DNA of 56,463 bases from Aequorivita soesokkakensis (lineage in GTDB: Bacteria; Bacteroidota; Bacteroidia; Flavobacteriales; Flavobacteriaceae), in contig NZ_LXIE01000013.1 of the NCBI RefSeq assembly GCF_001641085.1, positions 1-56,463 on the forward strand. Direction: 5' to 3'. The notes beneath the pieces were generated by a model. The model was not told the origin of the DNA. It did not search any database and saw nothing but the letters and a program-made list of their open reading frames with translations. A program made the position numbers and the translations under genes. Shown here in pieces: positions 7,964 to 16,488 of the stretch; the first letter of the stretch is position 1, and the number at the start of each line of letters is the position of its first letter.

Positions 7964-8824
7964 TTGCTAAAATCCCTAAAAATTTCCCGACCGGGACTTT
8001 GGTTTCCAACAGTTTGGATTTATTTGGTTCCATTCCAACTAGCTTCAAACTTTTGGGAAAAACCACTTTTTTGGGTTGGACTCTTCTTTGTTACTTTTCC
8101 TTTGAATTTCTTGGTTTACGGATTGAATGATTTTACTGATGGTAAAGCAGATTCCTTAAACCCGCGAAAGGGAAACTATCTTTTTGGTGCCAAATTGAGC
8201 AAAGAAGAACTAACCAACGTACCGTGGCACATCTGCTGTGTAATGGTGCCCTTTTTGGCATATTTCGCTTACGTTGGCGGCGGCGAACTTTTCATTCTTT
8301 TATTGTTTATGATTGTTATTAATATCATTTACAACTACAAACCGTTTCGACTAAAAGAACGCCCGCCGTTTGAGATTTTAATACAGGTTGGATATGTTTT
8401 CACGGCACTTTTCAGTATTCAGCTGAACAATTTGGAAATGCTTCCATGGCAAACAATGCTTTACCTCACACTCTTTGCTTTTCAAGCCCATATTGCTGGG
8501 GAAATTATGGATATTGAACCCGATAAGTTGGTCGGAAAGAAAACCACTGCAGTTTTAATAGGAAGAAAAAATGCGAAGTTTTTAATGCTTTTTCTACTAT
8601 TGTTTGAAGCGTATATCCTGAAATTCTGGTTTGATGATTGGGTATTGTCGGGCTTTTTGGCGATTTTTTCGCTTTGGCTTATTTTGGATATTTTCGTTTT
8701 CTTCAAAGAAAAACCCTATTCGGTAAAGCAAATGAAAATCTTTGGAATCGCCATCAACATTTCCGCAATTCTTTCGATGATTTGGGTGCTTTATTCCGGA
8801 AATCTACTGCATCCAAATTTTTAA
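7964..8824 (+). CDS. UbiA-family prenyltransferase
   Basis: A 286-residue polytopic membrane protein. The two Asp-rich prenyl-diphosphate/Mg-binding motifs of the UbiA superfamily are visible: NDFTDGKAD (about 55-63) and EIMDIEPDKL (about 179-188). Seven to nine hydrophobic segments are present. The aromatic acceptor is not predictable; in this group it could be a menaquinone, carotenoid or other lipid precursor. The likely start is a TTG at 7964, since no ATG occurs upstream before an in-frame stop at 7916. It is divergent from ftsX and 86 bases ahead of leuS. Confidence 0.8.
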   Translation: MLKSLKISRPGLWFPTVWIYLVPFQLASNFWEKPLFWVGLFFVTFPLNFLVYGLNDFTDGKADSLNPRKGNYLFGAKLSKEELTNVPWHICCVMVPFLAYFAYVGGGELFILLLFMIVINIIYNYKPFRLKERPPFEILIQVGYVFTALFSIQLNNLEMLPWQTMLYLTLFAFQAHIAGEIMDIEPDKLVGKKTTAVLIGRKNAKFLMLFLLLFEAYILKFWFDDWVLSGFLAIFSLWLILDIFVFFKEKPYSVKQMKIFGIAINISAILSMIWVLYSGNLLHPNF

Positions 8825-8855
8825 AATATAGGGTTTTACTTCTTCCAATAAACCT

Positions 8856-8863
8856 TAAATTTG
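8856..8863 (+). promoter_or_regulatory. -7 promoter box of leuS
   Basis: TAAATTTG matches TAnnTTTG and lies 47 bases before the leuS ATG. No clear TTTG is found at the -33 position. Confidence 0.6.
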
Positions 8864-8910
8864 CGGCTCTTTCCACCAGTGGAAATAATTTTCAAAAGAA
8901 AAACAAGAAG

Positions 8911-11900
8911 ATGGGTAAATATCACTTCAACGAGATAGAAGCAAAGTGGCAAAAACATTGGGCCGAAAATCAAACTTTTAAGGCCGAGAACGATAGCAAC
9001 AAACCGAAATATTACGTTTTGGATATGTTTCCCTATCCGTCCGGCGCCGGCCTTCACGTGGGGCATCCGCTCGGGTACATTGCCAGTGATATTTATGCGC
9101 GCTACAAACGCCACCAAGGATATAATGTGTTGCATCCGCAAGGCTATGATTCTTTCGGACTTCCGGCAGAGCAATATGCCATCCAAACAGGGCAGCATCC
9201 TGCAAAAACAACTGAGGAAAATATTGCCCGATACCGCGAACAGCTTGACAAAATAGGTTTTTCCTTCGATTGGAGCCGCGAGGTGCGCACCAGCAACCCA
9301 GAATATTATAAATGGACGCAGTGGATTTTCATCCAGCTTTTTGAAAGTTGGTACGATAAAGATTTAAATAAAGCCCGTTCCATTGAAGAACTGCGCGCAA
9401 TTTTTTCTTCGGAAGGAAATGTACACATAAATGCAGTCTGCGATGAGGGAATTGCGCATTTTACAGCTTCGGAATGGCTTGGTTTTTTGGAAACAGAAAA
9501 ACAGGAAATCCTTTTAAAATATAGATTGACCTATTTGGCCGAAACCGAAGTAAACTGGTGCCCGCAACTGGGAACCGTTTTGGCAAATGACGAAATAGTA
9601 AACGGCGTTTCCGAACGCGGCGGCTATCCGGTTGTGCGAAAAAAGATGAAACAGTGGAGTATGCGCATCACGGCCTACGCCCAGCGTTTGCTCGACGGAC
9701 TCGATAAAATTGATTGGCCGCAACCATTGAAGGATTCGCAGACCAATTGGATTGGTAGGAGTAAAGGGGCAACTGTAACTTTCAAAGTTGAAAATGTCCC
9801 TTCGAGCGCAGTCGAGAAGTCATATTCCATAGACGTTTTCACAACAAGACCCGACACAATCTTCGGAGTGAGTTTTATGACGCTCGCACCCGAACACGAT
9901 TTGGTTTCAAAAATCACCACTGCCGAACAGAAAGAAGCAGTTGAAAAGTATGTGGAAGCCACCGCAAAACGCAGCGAGCGCGAACGAATGGCAGATGTAA
10001 AAACCATTACCGGCGTTTTCACGGGCGCGTATGCCGAGCATCCTTTTACAAAAGAACCGCTTCCAATTTGGATTGGCGATTACGTTTTGGCGGGCTACGG
10101 AACGGGCGCTGTGATGAGCGTTCCCTGTGGCGATCAGCGCGATTATGATTTTGCTAAACATTTCAATTTGCCTATTCCGAATATATTTAAGGATGCGGAT
10201 ATTTCTGAAGAAGCCTATTCTGATAAGGAAAATACAATCATCACGAACAGCGATTTTTTAAATGATTTAAATTATTCCGAAGCAACCGATAAAATAATAG
10301 CTGCCTTGGAGGAAAAAGGGATTGGCAAAGGCAAAATAAACTACCGTTTGCGCGATGCCGTTTTTAGTCGCCAGCGCTATTGGGGCGAGCCCTTCCCGAT
10401 TTATTACAAAGATGGAATGCCGCACGTAATCCCAACCGAATGTTTGCCGTTGCGCCTTCCCGAAGTTGAAAAATATCTCCCCACCGAAGAAGGCGAACCG
10501 CCTTTGGGCCGCGCCGATGATTGGGCTTGGGATGTTGAAAAGTTGTCGGTTGTGAGTTGTGAGTTGATTGACCACAAAACTGTTTTTCCATTGGAATTGA
10601 ACACCATGCCGGGTTGGGCGGGAAGTAGTTGGTACTTTTTCCGATATATGGAAGATGAAAAGCGCGACGAAGTTTTTGCCTCAAAAGAAGCATTGAACTA
10701 TTGGAAAAACGTGGATTTATATATTGGCGGAAGCGAGCATGCCACCGGCCATTTATTGTACAGCCGTTTTTGGGTAAAATTTATGCACGACCGCGGCTTG
10801 GTGCCCGTAGACGAACCTTTTAAAAAGCTGATAAACCAAGGGATGATTTTGGGGGAGAGTGCGTTTGTAGGAAGATACTCTGGGTATTTCAAAATAAGTG
10901 TTTTTAATATAGAGGAAGTGGAAATTCAAAGAGAGCCTCTCTTAAAAGATAATCCAATAATGGAGTTGATTTCAGAAAAAGCAGAACTTTTTGTCTCTTT
11001 AAAAATGCAAGATGAATTGAAAATTCTACAAGAAAAAGCTAAAATTATTGCTCTAGAAAATTTCAATAATAAATTGGAACAAGCTTCAAAGCCAAGTTTT
11101 AAGACTGAAATAAGAATCGAATTTTTAAATGCTCAATTAGATTTAATTCATTCAGACGTTTCATTTGTAAATAATTCAAATGAACTAGATATCGAAGCTT
11201 TCAAAAACTGGCGAGAAGAGTATAAAAATGCAGAATTTATAACTGAAGAAGATGGCACTTTTAAAGTTTCCCGCGAAGTAGAAAAAATGTCCAAAAGCAA
11301 ATACAATGTGGTAAACCCCGATGATATTTGCAATCAATACGGCGCCGATACGTTGAGAATGTACGAGATGTTCCTCGGCCCGCTGGAACAGGCAAAACCG
11401 TGGAACACCGCCGGCATTACGGGCGTACACGGTTTCCTTAAAAAACTTTGGAAATTGTATCATTCAGCCTCCCCCAACCCCTCCGAAGGAGGGGAGCAAG
11501 AGTTCATTGTTTCGGAAGATAATGCTTCAAAAGAAAGTCTTAAAACATTGCATAAAACCATCAAAAAAACGCAGGAAGATATTGAGAATTTCAGTTTCAA
11601 TACTTCGGTTTCCTCTTTTATGATTGCGGTGAACGAGCTTTCAGCAGAAAAATGTAATTCACGCGAAGTTTTGGAGCCGTTGGCAATTCTTATTTCGCCC
11701 TATGCGCCGCATATTGCGGAAGAGCTTTGGGAGAAATTGGGCCATTCGGAAAGTATTTCCACAGCGCCTTTCCCAAAATTTGAGGAGAAATATTTGGTGG
11801 AAAGCACAAAGGAATATCCTATTTCATTCAACGGAAAAATGCGTTTTACGTTGGAATTGCCATTGGATATTTCAAAAGAAGAAATAGAATCTGCCGTAAT

Positions 11901-11991
11901 GGCACATGAAAAGACAGCCCAATATTTAGAGGGAAGAACGCCGAAAAAGGTGATTATCGTACCTGGAAAAATTGTGAATATTGTTGGTTAA
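8911..11991 (+). CDS. leuS: leucine--tRNA ligase with enlarged insertions
   Basis: A class I synthetase that charges tRNA-Leu. Its 1026 residues clearly exceed the 860 of E. coli. Motifs in order: HVGH (near 49, the HIGH motif), the CP1 editing domain with FTTRPDTIFG (near 313), NTMPGWAGSSWYFF, and KMSKSKYN (near 792, the KMSKS loop). The segment before KMSKS, corresponding to the leucine-specific domain, is about 140 residues instead of about 50. It is more AT-rich than its flanks (10845-11265). Repeat-like DNA is translated at three further points: 9798-9819, 10541-10568 and 11468-11497. I chose the ATG at 8911 (MGKYHFNEIEAKWQ) because the longer upstream frame is a read-through of the UbiA region. 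Confidence 0.96.
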   Translation: MGKYHFNEIEAKWQKHWAENQTFKAENDSNKPKYYVLDMFPYPSGAGLHVGHPLGYIASDIYARYKRHQGYNVLHPQGYDSFGLPAEQYAIQTGQHPAKTTEENIARYREQLDKIGFSFDWSREVRTSNPEYYKWTQWIFIQLFESWYDKDLNKARSIEELRAIFSSEGNVHINAVCDEGIAHFTASEWLGFLETEKQEILLKYRLTYLAETEVNWCPQLGTVLANDEIVNGVSERGGYPVVRKKMKQWSMRITAYAQRLLDGLDKIDWPQPLKDSQTNWIGRSKGATVTFKVENVPSSAVEKSYSIDVFTTRPDTIFGVSFMTLAPEHDLVSKITTAEQKEAVEKYVEATAKRSERERMADVKTITGVFTGAYAEHPFTKEPLPIWIGDYVLAGYGTGAVMSVPCGDQRDYDFAKHFNLPIPNIFKDADISEEAYSDKENTIITNSDFLNDLNYSEATDKIIAALEEKGIGKGKINYRLRDAVFSRQRYWGEPFPIYYKDGMPHVIPTECLPLRLPEVEKYLPTEEGEPPLGRADDWAWDVEKLSVVSCELIDHKTVFPLELNTMPGWAGSSWYFFRYMEDEKRDEVFASKEALNYWKNVDLYIGGSEHATGHLLYSRFWVKFMHDRGLVPVDEPFKKLINQGMILGESAFVGRYSGYFKISVFNIEEVEIQREPLLKDNPIMELISEKAELFVSLKMQDELKILQEKAKIIALENFNNKLEQASKPSFKTEIRIEFLNAQLDLIHSDVSFVNNSNELDIEAFKNWREEYKNAEFITEEDGTFKVSREVEKMSKSKYNVVNPDDICNQYGADTLRMYEMFLGPLEQAKPWNTAGITGVHGFLKKLWKLYHSASPNPSEGGEQEFIVSEDNASKESLKTLHKTIKKTQEDIENFSFNTSVSSFMIAVNELSAEKCNSREVLEPLAILISPYAPHIAEELWEKLGHSESISTAPFPKFEEKYLVESTKEYPISFNGKMRFTLELPLDISKEEIESAVMAHEKTAQYLEGRTPKKVIIVPGKIVNIVG
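9798..9819. repeat. REP-like palindrome inside the leuS editing domain
   Basis: CCTTCGAGCGCAGTCGAGAA contains the core TCGAGCGCAGTCGAGA, which also occurs twice at 48545-48607. In leuS it is translated as PSSAVEK, just before the conserved TTRPDT motif. Confidence 0.8.
10541..10568. repeat. heptamer array inside leuS, four units
   Basis: AGTTGTC, GGTTGTG, AGTTGTG and AGTTGAT follow in exact 7-base steps and are translated as LSVVSCELI, just ahead of the conserved NTMPGWAGSSW block. The total of 28 bases is not a multiple of three, yet the frame is intact. Confidence 0.75.
11468..11497. repeat. C-rich hairpin element inside leuS
   Basis: CCCCTCC-GAA-GGAGGGG (11478-11494) is a perfect 7-bp hairpin preceded by CCTCCCCCAA. 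It is translated as ASPNPSEGGE between conserved parts of the tRNA-binding domain. I recall similar elements as common intergenic repeats in Bacteroidetes; this needs a search to confirm. Confidence 0.75.
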
Positions 11992-12028
11992 AAATTTGCA
12001 CGCTATTTGCTATATTGTGATTGAAAAA

Positions 12029-12096
12029 ATCTCTGTGTCCTCTGTGTCTTTGTGGTTTTTAAAAATTACCACAAAGACACAGAGAGCACAGAGAAA
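12029..12096. repeat. long imperfect inverted repeat, REP-like
   Basis: CTCTGTGTCCTCTGTGTCTT and a GTGGT tail pair with ACCACAAAGACACAGAG and a following GCACAGAG across a short A/T loop. The pairing arms are about 30 bases each. The GTGTC/TCTGTG words resemble a repeat family known in many bacterial genomes. It may also terminate leuS. Confidence 0.8.
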
Positions 12097-12130
12097 AACT
12101 ATAAACAACAAACTTTAAACAAGAGAAACT

Positions 12131-12820
12131 ATGTTTGGATACTATATAATTGCAGGGATTATCTTTTTGGTGAGTTGGTACGTTAGCCACCAACTAAAAA
12201 GCAAGTTTAAAAAATACAGCAAAATCCATCTTCAAAATGGAATGAGCGGAAAGGAAATTGCCGAAAAAATGCTCGCCGACAACGGAATTACCGATGTGCA
12301 GGTTATTTCGGTTCCGGGTCAATTGACGGACCATTACGATCCTTCAAAGAAAACGGTTAATTTGAGCGAGCCAGTTTATATGCAGCGAAATGCTGCTGCG
12401 GCAGCGGTTGCGGCCCACGAATGTGGCCACGCCGTGCAACACGCCACAGCTTACAGTTGGTTGAAATTGCGTTCCACTATCGTTCCCGCGGTAAGTGTTT
12501 CGAGCAAACTTTCCAATTTTGTGATTATGGCGGGTATTATTCTTTTCGCGACTGGTTCCACTTTTGGGACTTGGATTTTCGGAGTAGGAATTTTACTTTT
12601 TGCAGTAACTACTGCTTTTGCTTTTATAACACTTCCAGTGGAATTTGACGCCAGTAAACGTGCGTTGGTTTGGTTAGAAAGTAGCAATATGGTTACGCCA
12701 CAGGAACACGCAGGCGCAAAAGACGCATTGAAATGGGCGGCGAGAACGTATGTTGTTGCAGCGCTTGGTTCTTTGGCAACCTTGCTATATTTCATTTCAA
12801 TTTTCTTGGGAAGACGATAA
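12131..12820 (+). CDS. zinc metallopeptidase (YugP-like, Zn_peptidase_2)
   Basis: A 229-residue membrane protein of the Zn_peptidase_2 (DUF YugP) family. It has an N-terminal helix (about 2-18), the zinc motif HECGHAVQH (near 97), two or three central and C-terminal hydrophobic segments (about 128-175 and 205-225), and LPVEFDASKRAL, a conserved block that carries the third zinc-ligand region. It is probably an inner-membrane protease of unknown substrate. A terminator shared with the convergent saccharopine dehydrogenase gene follows. Confidence 0.88.
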   Translation: MFGYYIIAGIIFLVSWYVSHQLKSKFKKYSKIHLQNGMSGKEIAEKMLADNGITDVQVISVPGQLTDHYDPSKKTVNLSEPVYMQRNAAAAAVAAHECGHAVQHATAYSWLKLRSTIVPAVSVSSKLSNFVIMAGIILFATGSTFGTWIFGVGILLFAVTTAFAFITLPVEFDASKRALVWLESSNMVTPQEHAGAKDALKWAARTYVVAALGSLATLLYFISIFLGRR

Positions 12821-12823
12821 AAG

Positions 12824-12857
12824 GATTAACGATTGTCAATTTTGATTATTGATTTAC
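12824..12857. repeat. heptamer-like array (GATTnnn)
   Basis: GATTAAC, GATTGTC, a 6-base unit AATTTT, then GATTATT and GATTTAC. The 12-base word GATTAACGATTG recurs in the array at 40581-40650. Confidence 0.7.
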
Positions 12858-12861
12858 GAAT

Positions 12862-12892
12862 AAAAAAGCCCGCAAAACTTGCGGGCTTTTTT
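12862..12892. terminator. bidirectional rho-independent terminator
   Basis: AAAAAAGCCCGC / GCGGGCTTTTTT is a perfect 12-bp stem with a 7-base loop. It serves two convergent genes. Confidence 0.95.
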
Positions 12893-12894
12893 AA

Positions 12895-12915
12895 TTTCTC
12901 ACTTCTCACTTCTCA
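12895..12915. repeat. heptamer array (CTTCTCA), three units
   Basis: TTTCTCA, CTTCTCA and CTTCTCA. The last unit contains the stop codon of the minus-strand saccharopine dehydrogenase gene, so the array reaches into coding sequence. Confidence 0.75.
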
Positions 12916-14280
12916 GTGAACATTATCTGGATTATAGCCAGCATATTTCACCTCTTCTTCTTTAAAAATAATTCCGTGTTCTTCCAATTCCTTTAAAATT
13001 GGCTCGTAAACTTCTTTCGCCATTGGCAGCTGTACGCCGGGCGTAGTTATTTTTTCATTCAGAATTTTTAACGCTGCAATCGCCACGGGAAGCCCAACGG
13101 TTTTTGCCATAGCGGTGTGGGTTTGATCCTCGCCAATCAAAGCCATGTGGCTGTCAATCTGGTATTGCTTTCCGTCAATTTCGTACCCAAATTTGTGATA
13201 CATCACGATCATATCTTTGTCGTGAGGCGCGAGCGTCCATTTGTCTTCAAGTATTTTTTGGAGGCCCATTGCCGGAGTAGCATCTTTTATTCCCAATGTT
13301 TTTGTTTTTGTGAAAAGATCCAGCTCTTCCAACTTTTCCCACATTAAATCGTCTTGATCAATTTTCAAAGCATGGCGAAGTTTTAATTCCACCGTATCTG
13401 AAGGCGAATAGGGAAGGAAAAGATTCACAAATTCGCGATAGCTCATATTTTCAGAATCGGGAATGGTGTAGCTGTCATCGGTCATTCCCAACTGAACAAA
13501 CATATTCCAGGCGCGGCTGAAACCCACACGGCGAATGGTGCCACGATACAGCGTTAAAATATTTTCCAATCCATAAACTGACTGGTATTGTAAGGAATTT
13601 CGATTGGCATACACCTCAAACTTGCCATACCCTTCAATATTGATAAATTCGGTTCTTCGGAAAAGTCGGTGATATGGAATATACTTGTATTTGCCTTCCT
13701 GAATAAATTCCGCAGCGCCGCCTTGTCCTGCCAAAACAACGTTTCGTGGATTCCAGGTGAATTTATAATTCCAAAGATTGTTGTCGCTTTCAGGGGCAAT
13801 CAAGCCTCCGCAAAACGATTCAAAAAGCAACATTTTTCCGCCCTTGGCGCGAATCCTATCAATAACTTGCATGGCGCTCATGTGGTCAATCCCTGGGTCA
13901 AGGCCAATCTCGTTCATAAAAACCAACCCTTTTGATTGGGCTTTGTGGTTCAGCGCTTGCATTTCTTTGCTTACGTAAGAGGCCGTAACCATATGTTTTC
14001 CAAATTCTATACAGTCTTTTGCCACTTCAACATGGTAGCGGGCCGGGAGCATCGAGATTACCAAGTCACTGTTTTCAACGGCCTCTTTTCGCTGTACGTC
14101 ATTAAAAACGTCTAGCATTATTCCACGTGCATTGGGGTGACCCGTTGTAAATCTTTGCGCAGCTTGTATTGAAAGGTCTCCAATGGTTATGAAAAGTTCT
14201 TCCTCATCACTTTTGTCGAGCAAATAGCGTATCAAGCTTGTGGCAGATCTTCCTGCGCCTATAATCAATATGTTTCTCAT
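12913..14280 (-). CDS. saccharopine dehydrogenase family protein
   Basis: A 455-residue NAD(P)-dependent oxidoreductase. It opens with a Rossmann motif, LIIGAGRSATSLIRYLL, followed by a central domain with MNEIGLDPGIDHMSAM (about 121-136) and ESFCGGLIAPESDNN, both typical of the Lys9-type saccharopine dehydrogenase fold. The family acts on the saccharopine intermediate in lysine metabolism, but related enzymes use other substrates. The lysine role is therefore an inference. The glutaryl-CoA dehydrogenase gene at 38.6 kb would fit a lysine breakdown route. Confidence 0.85.
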   Translation of the reverse strand: MRNILIIGAGRSATSLIRYLLDKSDEEELFITIGDLSIQAAQRFTTGHPNARGIMLDVFNDVQRKEAVENSDLVISMLPARYHVEVAKDCIEFGKHMVTASYVSKEMQALNHKAQSKGLVFMNEIGLDPGIDHMSAMQVIDRIRAKGGKMLLFESFCGGLIAPESDNNLWNYKFTWNPRNVVLAGQGGAAEFIQEGKYKYIPYHRLFRRTEFINIEGYGKFEVYANRNSLQYQSVYGLENILTLYRGTIRRVGFSRAWNMFVQLGMTDDSYTIPDSENMSYREFVNLFLPYSPSDTVELKLRHALKIDQDDLMWEKLEELDLFTKTKTLGIKDATPAMGLQKILEDKWTLAPHDKDMIVMYHKFGYEIDGKQYQIDSHMALIGEDQTHTAMAKTVGLPVAIAALKILNEKITTPGVQLPMAKEVYEPILKELEEHGIIFKEEEVKYAGYNPDNVH

Positions 14281-14350
14281 TGGGAGAGTTTTTTGTTAAC
14301 TTTGGAGGTATGTTTATGAATGACGAAATTACTAATTCTACTTTTTAAAA

Positions 14351-14749
14351 ATGACGATTTTTGATAAAAATATAGCGGCTACGGGATCATTTATTATTGC
14401 AGCAACAATTGCAATTGGCGCTTTTGGGGCGCATGGTTTAAAGCAAATGCTGGATGCAGATGCGCTTGCTACTTTTGAAGTGGGCGTTCGCTACCAAATG
14501 TATCATGGTTTGGGAATTTTTATTTTGGGAATGGTGCCTTCCATTTCGCAAAACTTAAAACAAAAGATTTTTTGGCTCTTTGTTATAGGAATTTTGTTTT
14601 TTTCGGGCTCCATTTATTTGCTTTCGATGAATTCTTTTCTTCCTTTTGAAGCTTCCAAGATAGGTTTTATAACTCCTTTGGGCGGTTTACTTTTTATAAT
14701 AGGCTGGTTTTTGTTGGCTTACGGACTACTTACGTTAAAGAAGCGATAA
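14351..14749 (+). CDS. DUF423 membrane protein
   Basis: A 132-residue protein with four predicted membrane helices (about 9-30, 47-62, 72-92, 100-127). It contains the DUF423 signature AIGAFGAHGLK near residue 22, followed by a region with VRYQMYHGLG. Members are small inner-membrane proteins of unknown function, YgdD in E. coli. It is divergent from the saccharopine dehydrogenase gene and ends about 70 bases before pckA. Confidence 0.9.
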   Translation: MTIFDKNIAATGSFIIAATIAIGAFGAHGLKQMLDADALATFEVGVRYQMYHGLGIFILGMVPSISQNLKQKIFWLFVIGILFFSGSIYLLSMNSFLPFEASKIGFITPLGGLLFIIGWFLLAYGLLTLKKR

Positions 14750-14785
14750 ATTCTTTATAAATTCCGAAGTCTGTCCAAGATTTAT

Positions 14786-14793
14786 TATTTTTG
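14786..14793 (+). promoter_or_regulatory. -7 promoter box of pckA
   Basis: TATTTTTG fits TAnnTTTG and sits 24 bases before the chosen ATG. This argues against the in-frame TTG at 14791, which would lie inside the promoter. Confidence 0.6.
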
Positions 14794-14817
14794 TACCCTA
14801 CAAAACAAAAACAAGTT

Positions 14818-16419
14818 ATGGTGGGTAATAACCAAACTGCGAAATCGATTTCAGTTGACAAATACGGAATCAAAAATGCAAAAGTTAAGTATCAACTTTC
14901 TTCAGAACAACTTCACGAAGAAACAATAAAAAAAGGCCAAGGAAAAGAAGCCAGTAGTGGCGCCCTCGCTATAGACACCGGAGAATTCACCGGTAGATCG
15001 CCAAAAGATAGATTTATAGTAAAAGACGATGTTACCCGCGACAAAGTGTGGTGGGGAAACATAAATATTCCATTTCCACCAAACATGTTCGATGCGCTTT
15101 ATGATAAAGTGGTAGATTATCTTTCAGGAAAGGAAATTTATGTGCGCGACAGTTATGCTTGCGCTGATGAAAATTATAAACTTAACATTCGTGTAATTAC
15201 CGAAACACCGTGGTCCAATATGTTTGCCCACAATATGTTTCTTCGCCCTACGGAAGAAGAATTGGCAAATTTTGGCCCAGATTGGCTTATTGTAAATGCG
15301 CCAGGGTTTATGGCAAACCCAGAGGTTGACGGAACACGTCAGCACAACTTCGCGATTCTGAATTTTACCAAAAAGATTGCTTTAATTGGCGGCACTGGTT
15401 ATACTGGTGAAATTAAAAAAGGTATTTTTTCTGCGCTTAACTTTATTATGCCGGTTGATAAAAATACGTTGCCAATGCACTGCTCCGCAAACGTTGGCGA
15501 AGACGGTGAAACAGCAGTTTTCTTTGGATTATCCGGAACTGGAAAAACAACCCTTTCTGCCGATCCGGATCGGAAATTGATAGGCGATGACGAGCACGGT
15601 TGGACCCCAGATAATACCATCTTCAATTTTGAAGGAGGTTGTTATGCAAAAGTGATTAACCTTACCGAAGAACACGAACCCGATATCTATCACGCAATAA
15701 AACCAGGCGCAATCCTAGAAAATGTGGTGATGGACGAAAATGGCGATGTGGATTTTGCGGATACATCCATTACACAAAACACCCGCGTAAGTTACCCTAT
15801 ATATCATATTAAGAACATTCAAGTTCCTTCTATTGGTCACAATCCAAAGAATATTTTCTTTTTAACGGCAGATGCTTTTGGTGTTTTGCCTCCAATTTCA
15901 AAATTGACTCCGGGGCAGGCTGCTTATCATTTCATAAGTGGATATACAGCCAAAGTTGCCGGAACGGAAGAGGGAATCAACGAGCCAACGCCTAATTTTT
16001 CGGCCTGTTTCGGGGCACCTTTTATGCCACTTCACCCAACGAAATATGCTGAAATGTTGAGCAAAAAAATGAAAGATGCCGGGGTGAATGTTTGGTTGAT
16101 AAACACAGGTTGGACCGGTGGCCCTTACGGAATTGGAAGCCGAATGAAATTAAAATACACCCGAGCAATGATTGCTGCAGCTTTGGAAGGAAAGTTGAAA
16201 AATGTGGAATTTGAAAAGCATCCCGTTTTCAATTTGATGATGCCAAAATCCTGTCCAGATGTTCCTACCGAAGTATTAAACCCAAAGGAAACTTGGAAGA
16301 ACAAAAAGGCTTACGATATTCAAGCTAAAGAATTGGCAAACTCCTTTAAAGAGAATTTTGCGAAGTTTGAATCCTATGCAAATGATGAAATTCTTTCGGG
16401 AGCTCCGGCCAGCGAATAA
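14818..16419 (+). CDS. pckA: phosphoenolpyruvate carboxykinase (ATP)
   Basis: The first committed gluconeogenic step: oxaloacetate plus ATP gives phosphoenolpyruvate, CO2 and ADP. The 533 residues match the ATP-type family. Visible motifs are GEFTGRSPKDRF near 55 (substrate arginine), the kinase-1a P-loop GLSGTGKTTLS, the metal motif LIGDDEHGW, FEGGCYAK, and TGWTGGPYG, the late conserved block. The start at 14818 follows the promoter spacing. A strong palindromic terminator lies between it and the convergent hemD. Confidence 0.97.
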   Translation: MVGNNQTAKSISVDKYGIKNAKVKYQLSSEQLHEETIKKGQGKEASSGALAIDTGEFTGRSPKDRFIVKDDVTRDKVWWGNINIPFPPNMFDALYDKVVDYLSGKEIYVRDSYACADENYKLNIRVITETPWSNMFAHNMFLRPTEEELANFGPDWLIVNAPGFMANPEVDGTRQHNFAILNFTKKIALIGGTGYTGEIKKGIFSALNFIMPVDKNTLPMHCSANVGEDGETAVFFGLSGTGKTTLSADPDRKLIGDDEHGWTPDNTIFNFEGGCYAKVINLTEEHEPDIYHAIKPGAILENVVMDENGDVDFADTSITQNTRVSYPIYHIKNIQVPSIGHNPKNIFFLTADAFGVLPPISKLTPGQAAYHFISGYTAKVAGTEEGINEPTPNFSACFGAPFMPLHPTKYAEMLSKKMKDAGVNVWLINTGWTGGPYGIGSRMKLKYTRAMIAAALEGKLKNVEFEKHPVFNLMMPKSCPDVPTEVLNPKETWKNKKAYDIQAKELANSFKENFAKFESYANDEILSGAPASE

Positions 16420-16438
16420 TTTCAAATTACAGTTTAAA

Positions 16439-16471
16439 CAAAAAGGCTTGCCAATTGGCAAGCCTTTTTTA
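16439..16471. terminator. bidirectional palindromic terminator
   Basis: GGCTTGCCAATTGGCAAGCC is a perfect 20-base palindrome flanked by A-run and T-run. It separates convergent pckA and hemD. Confidence 0.93.
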
Positions 16472-16488
16472 ATTGCAATTAATCGATT

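Noticed and set aside
8638-8910. N-terminal extension of leuS
   Set aside because: It reads through the UbiA gene and its spacer; the conserved LeuRS start is at 8911, after the promoter.
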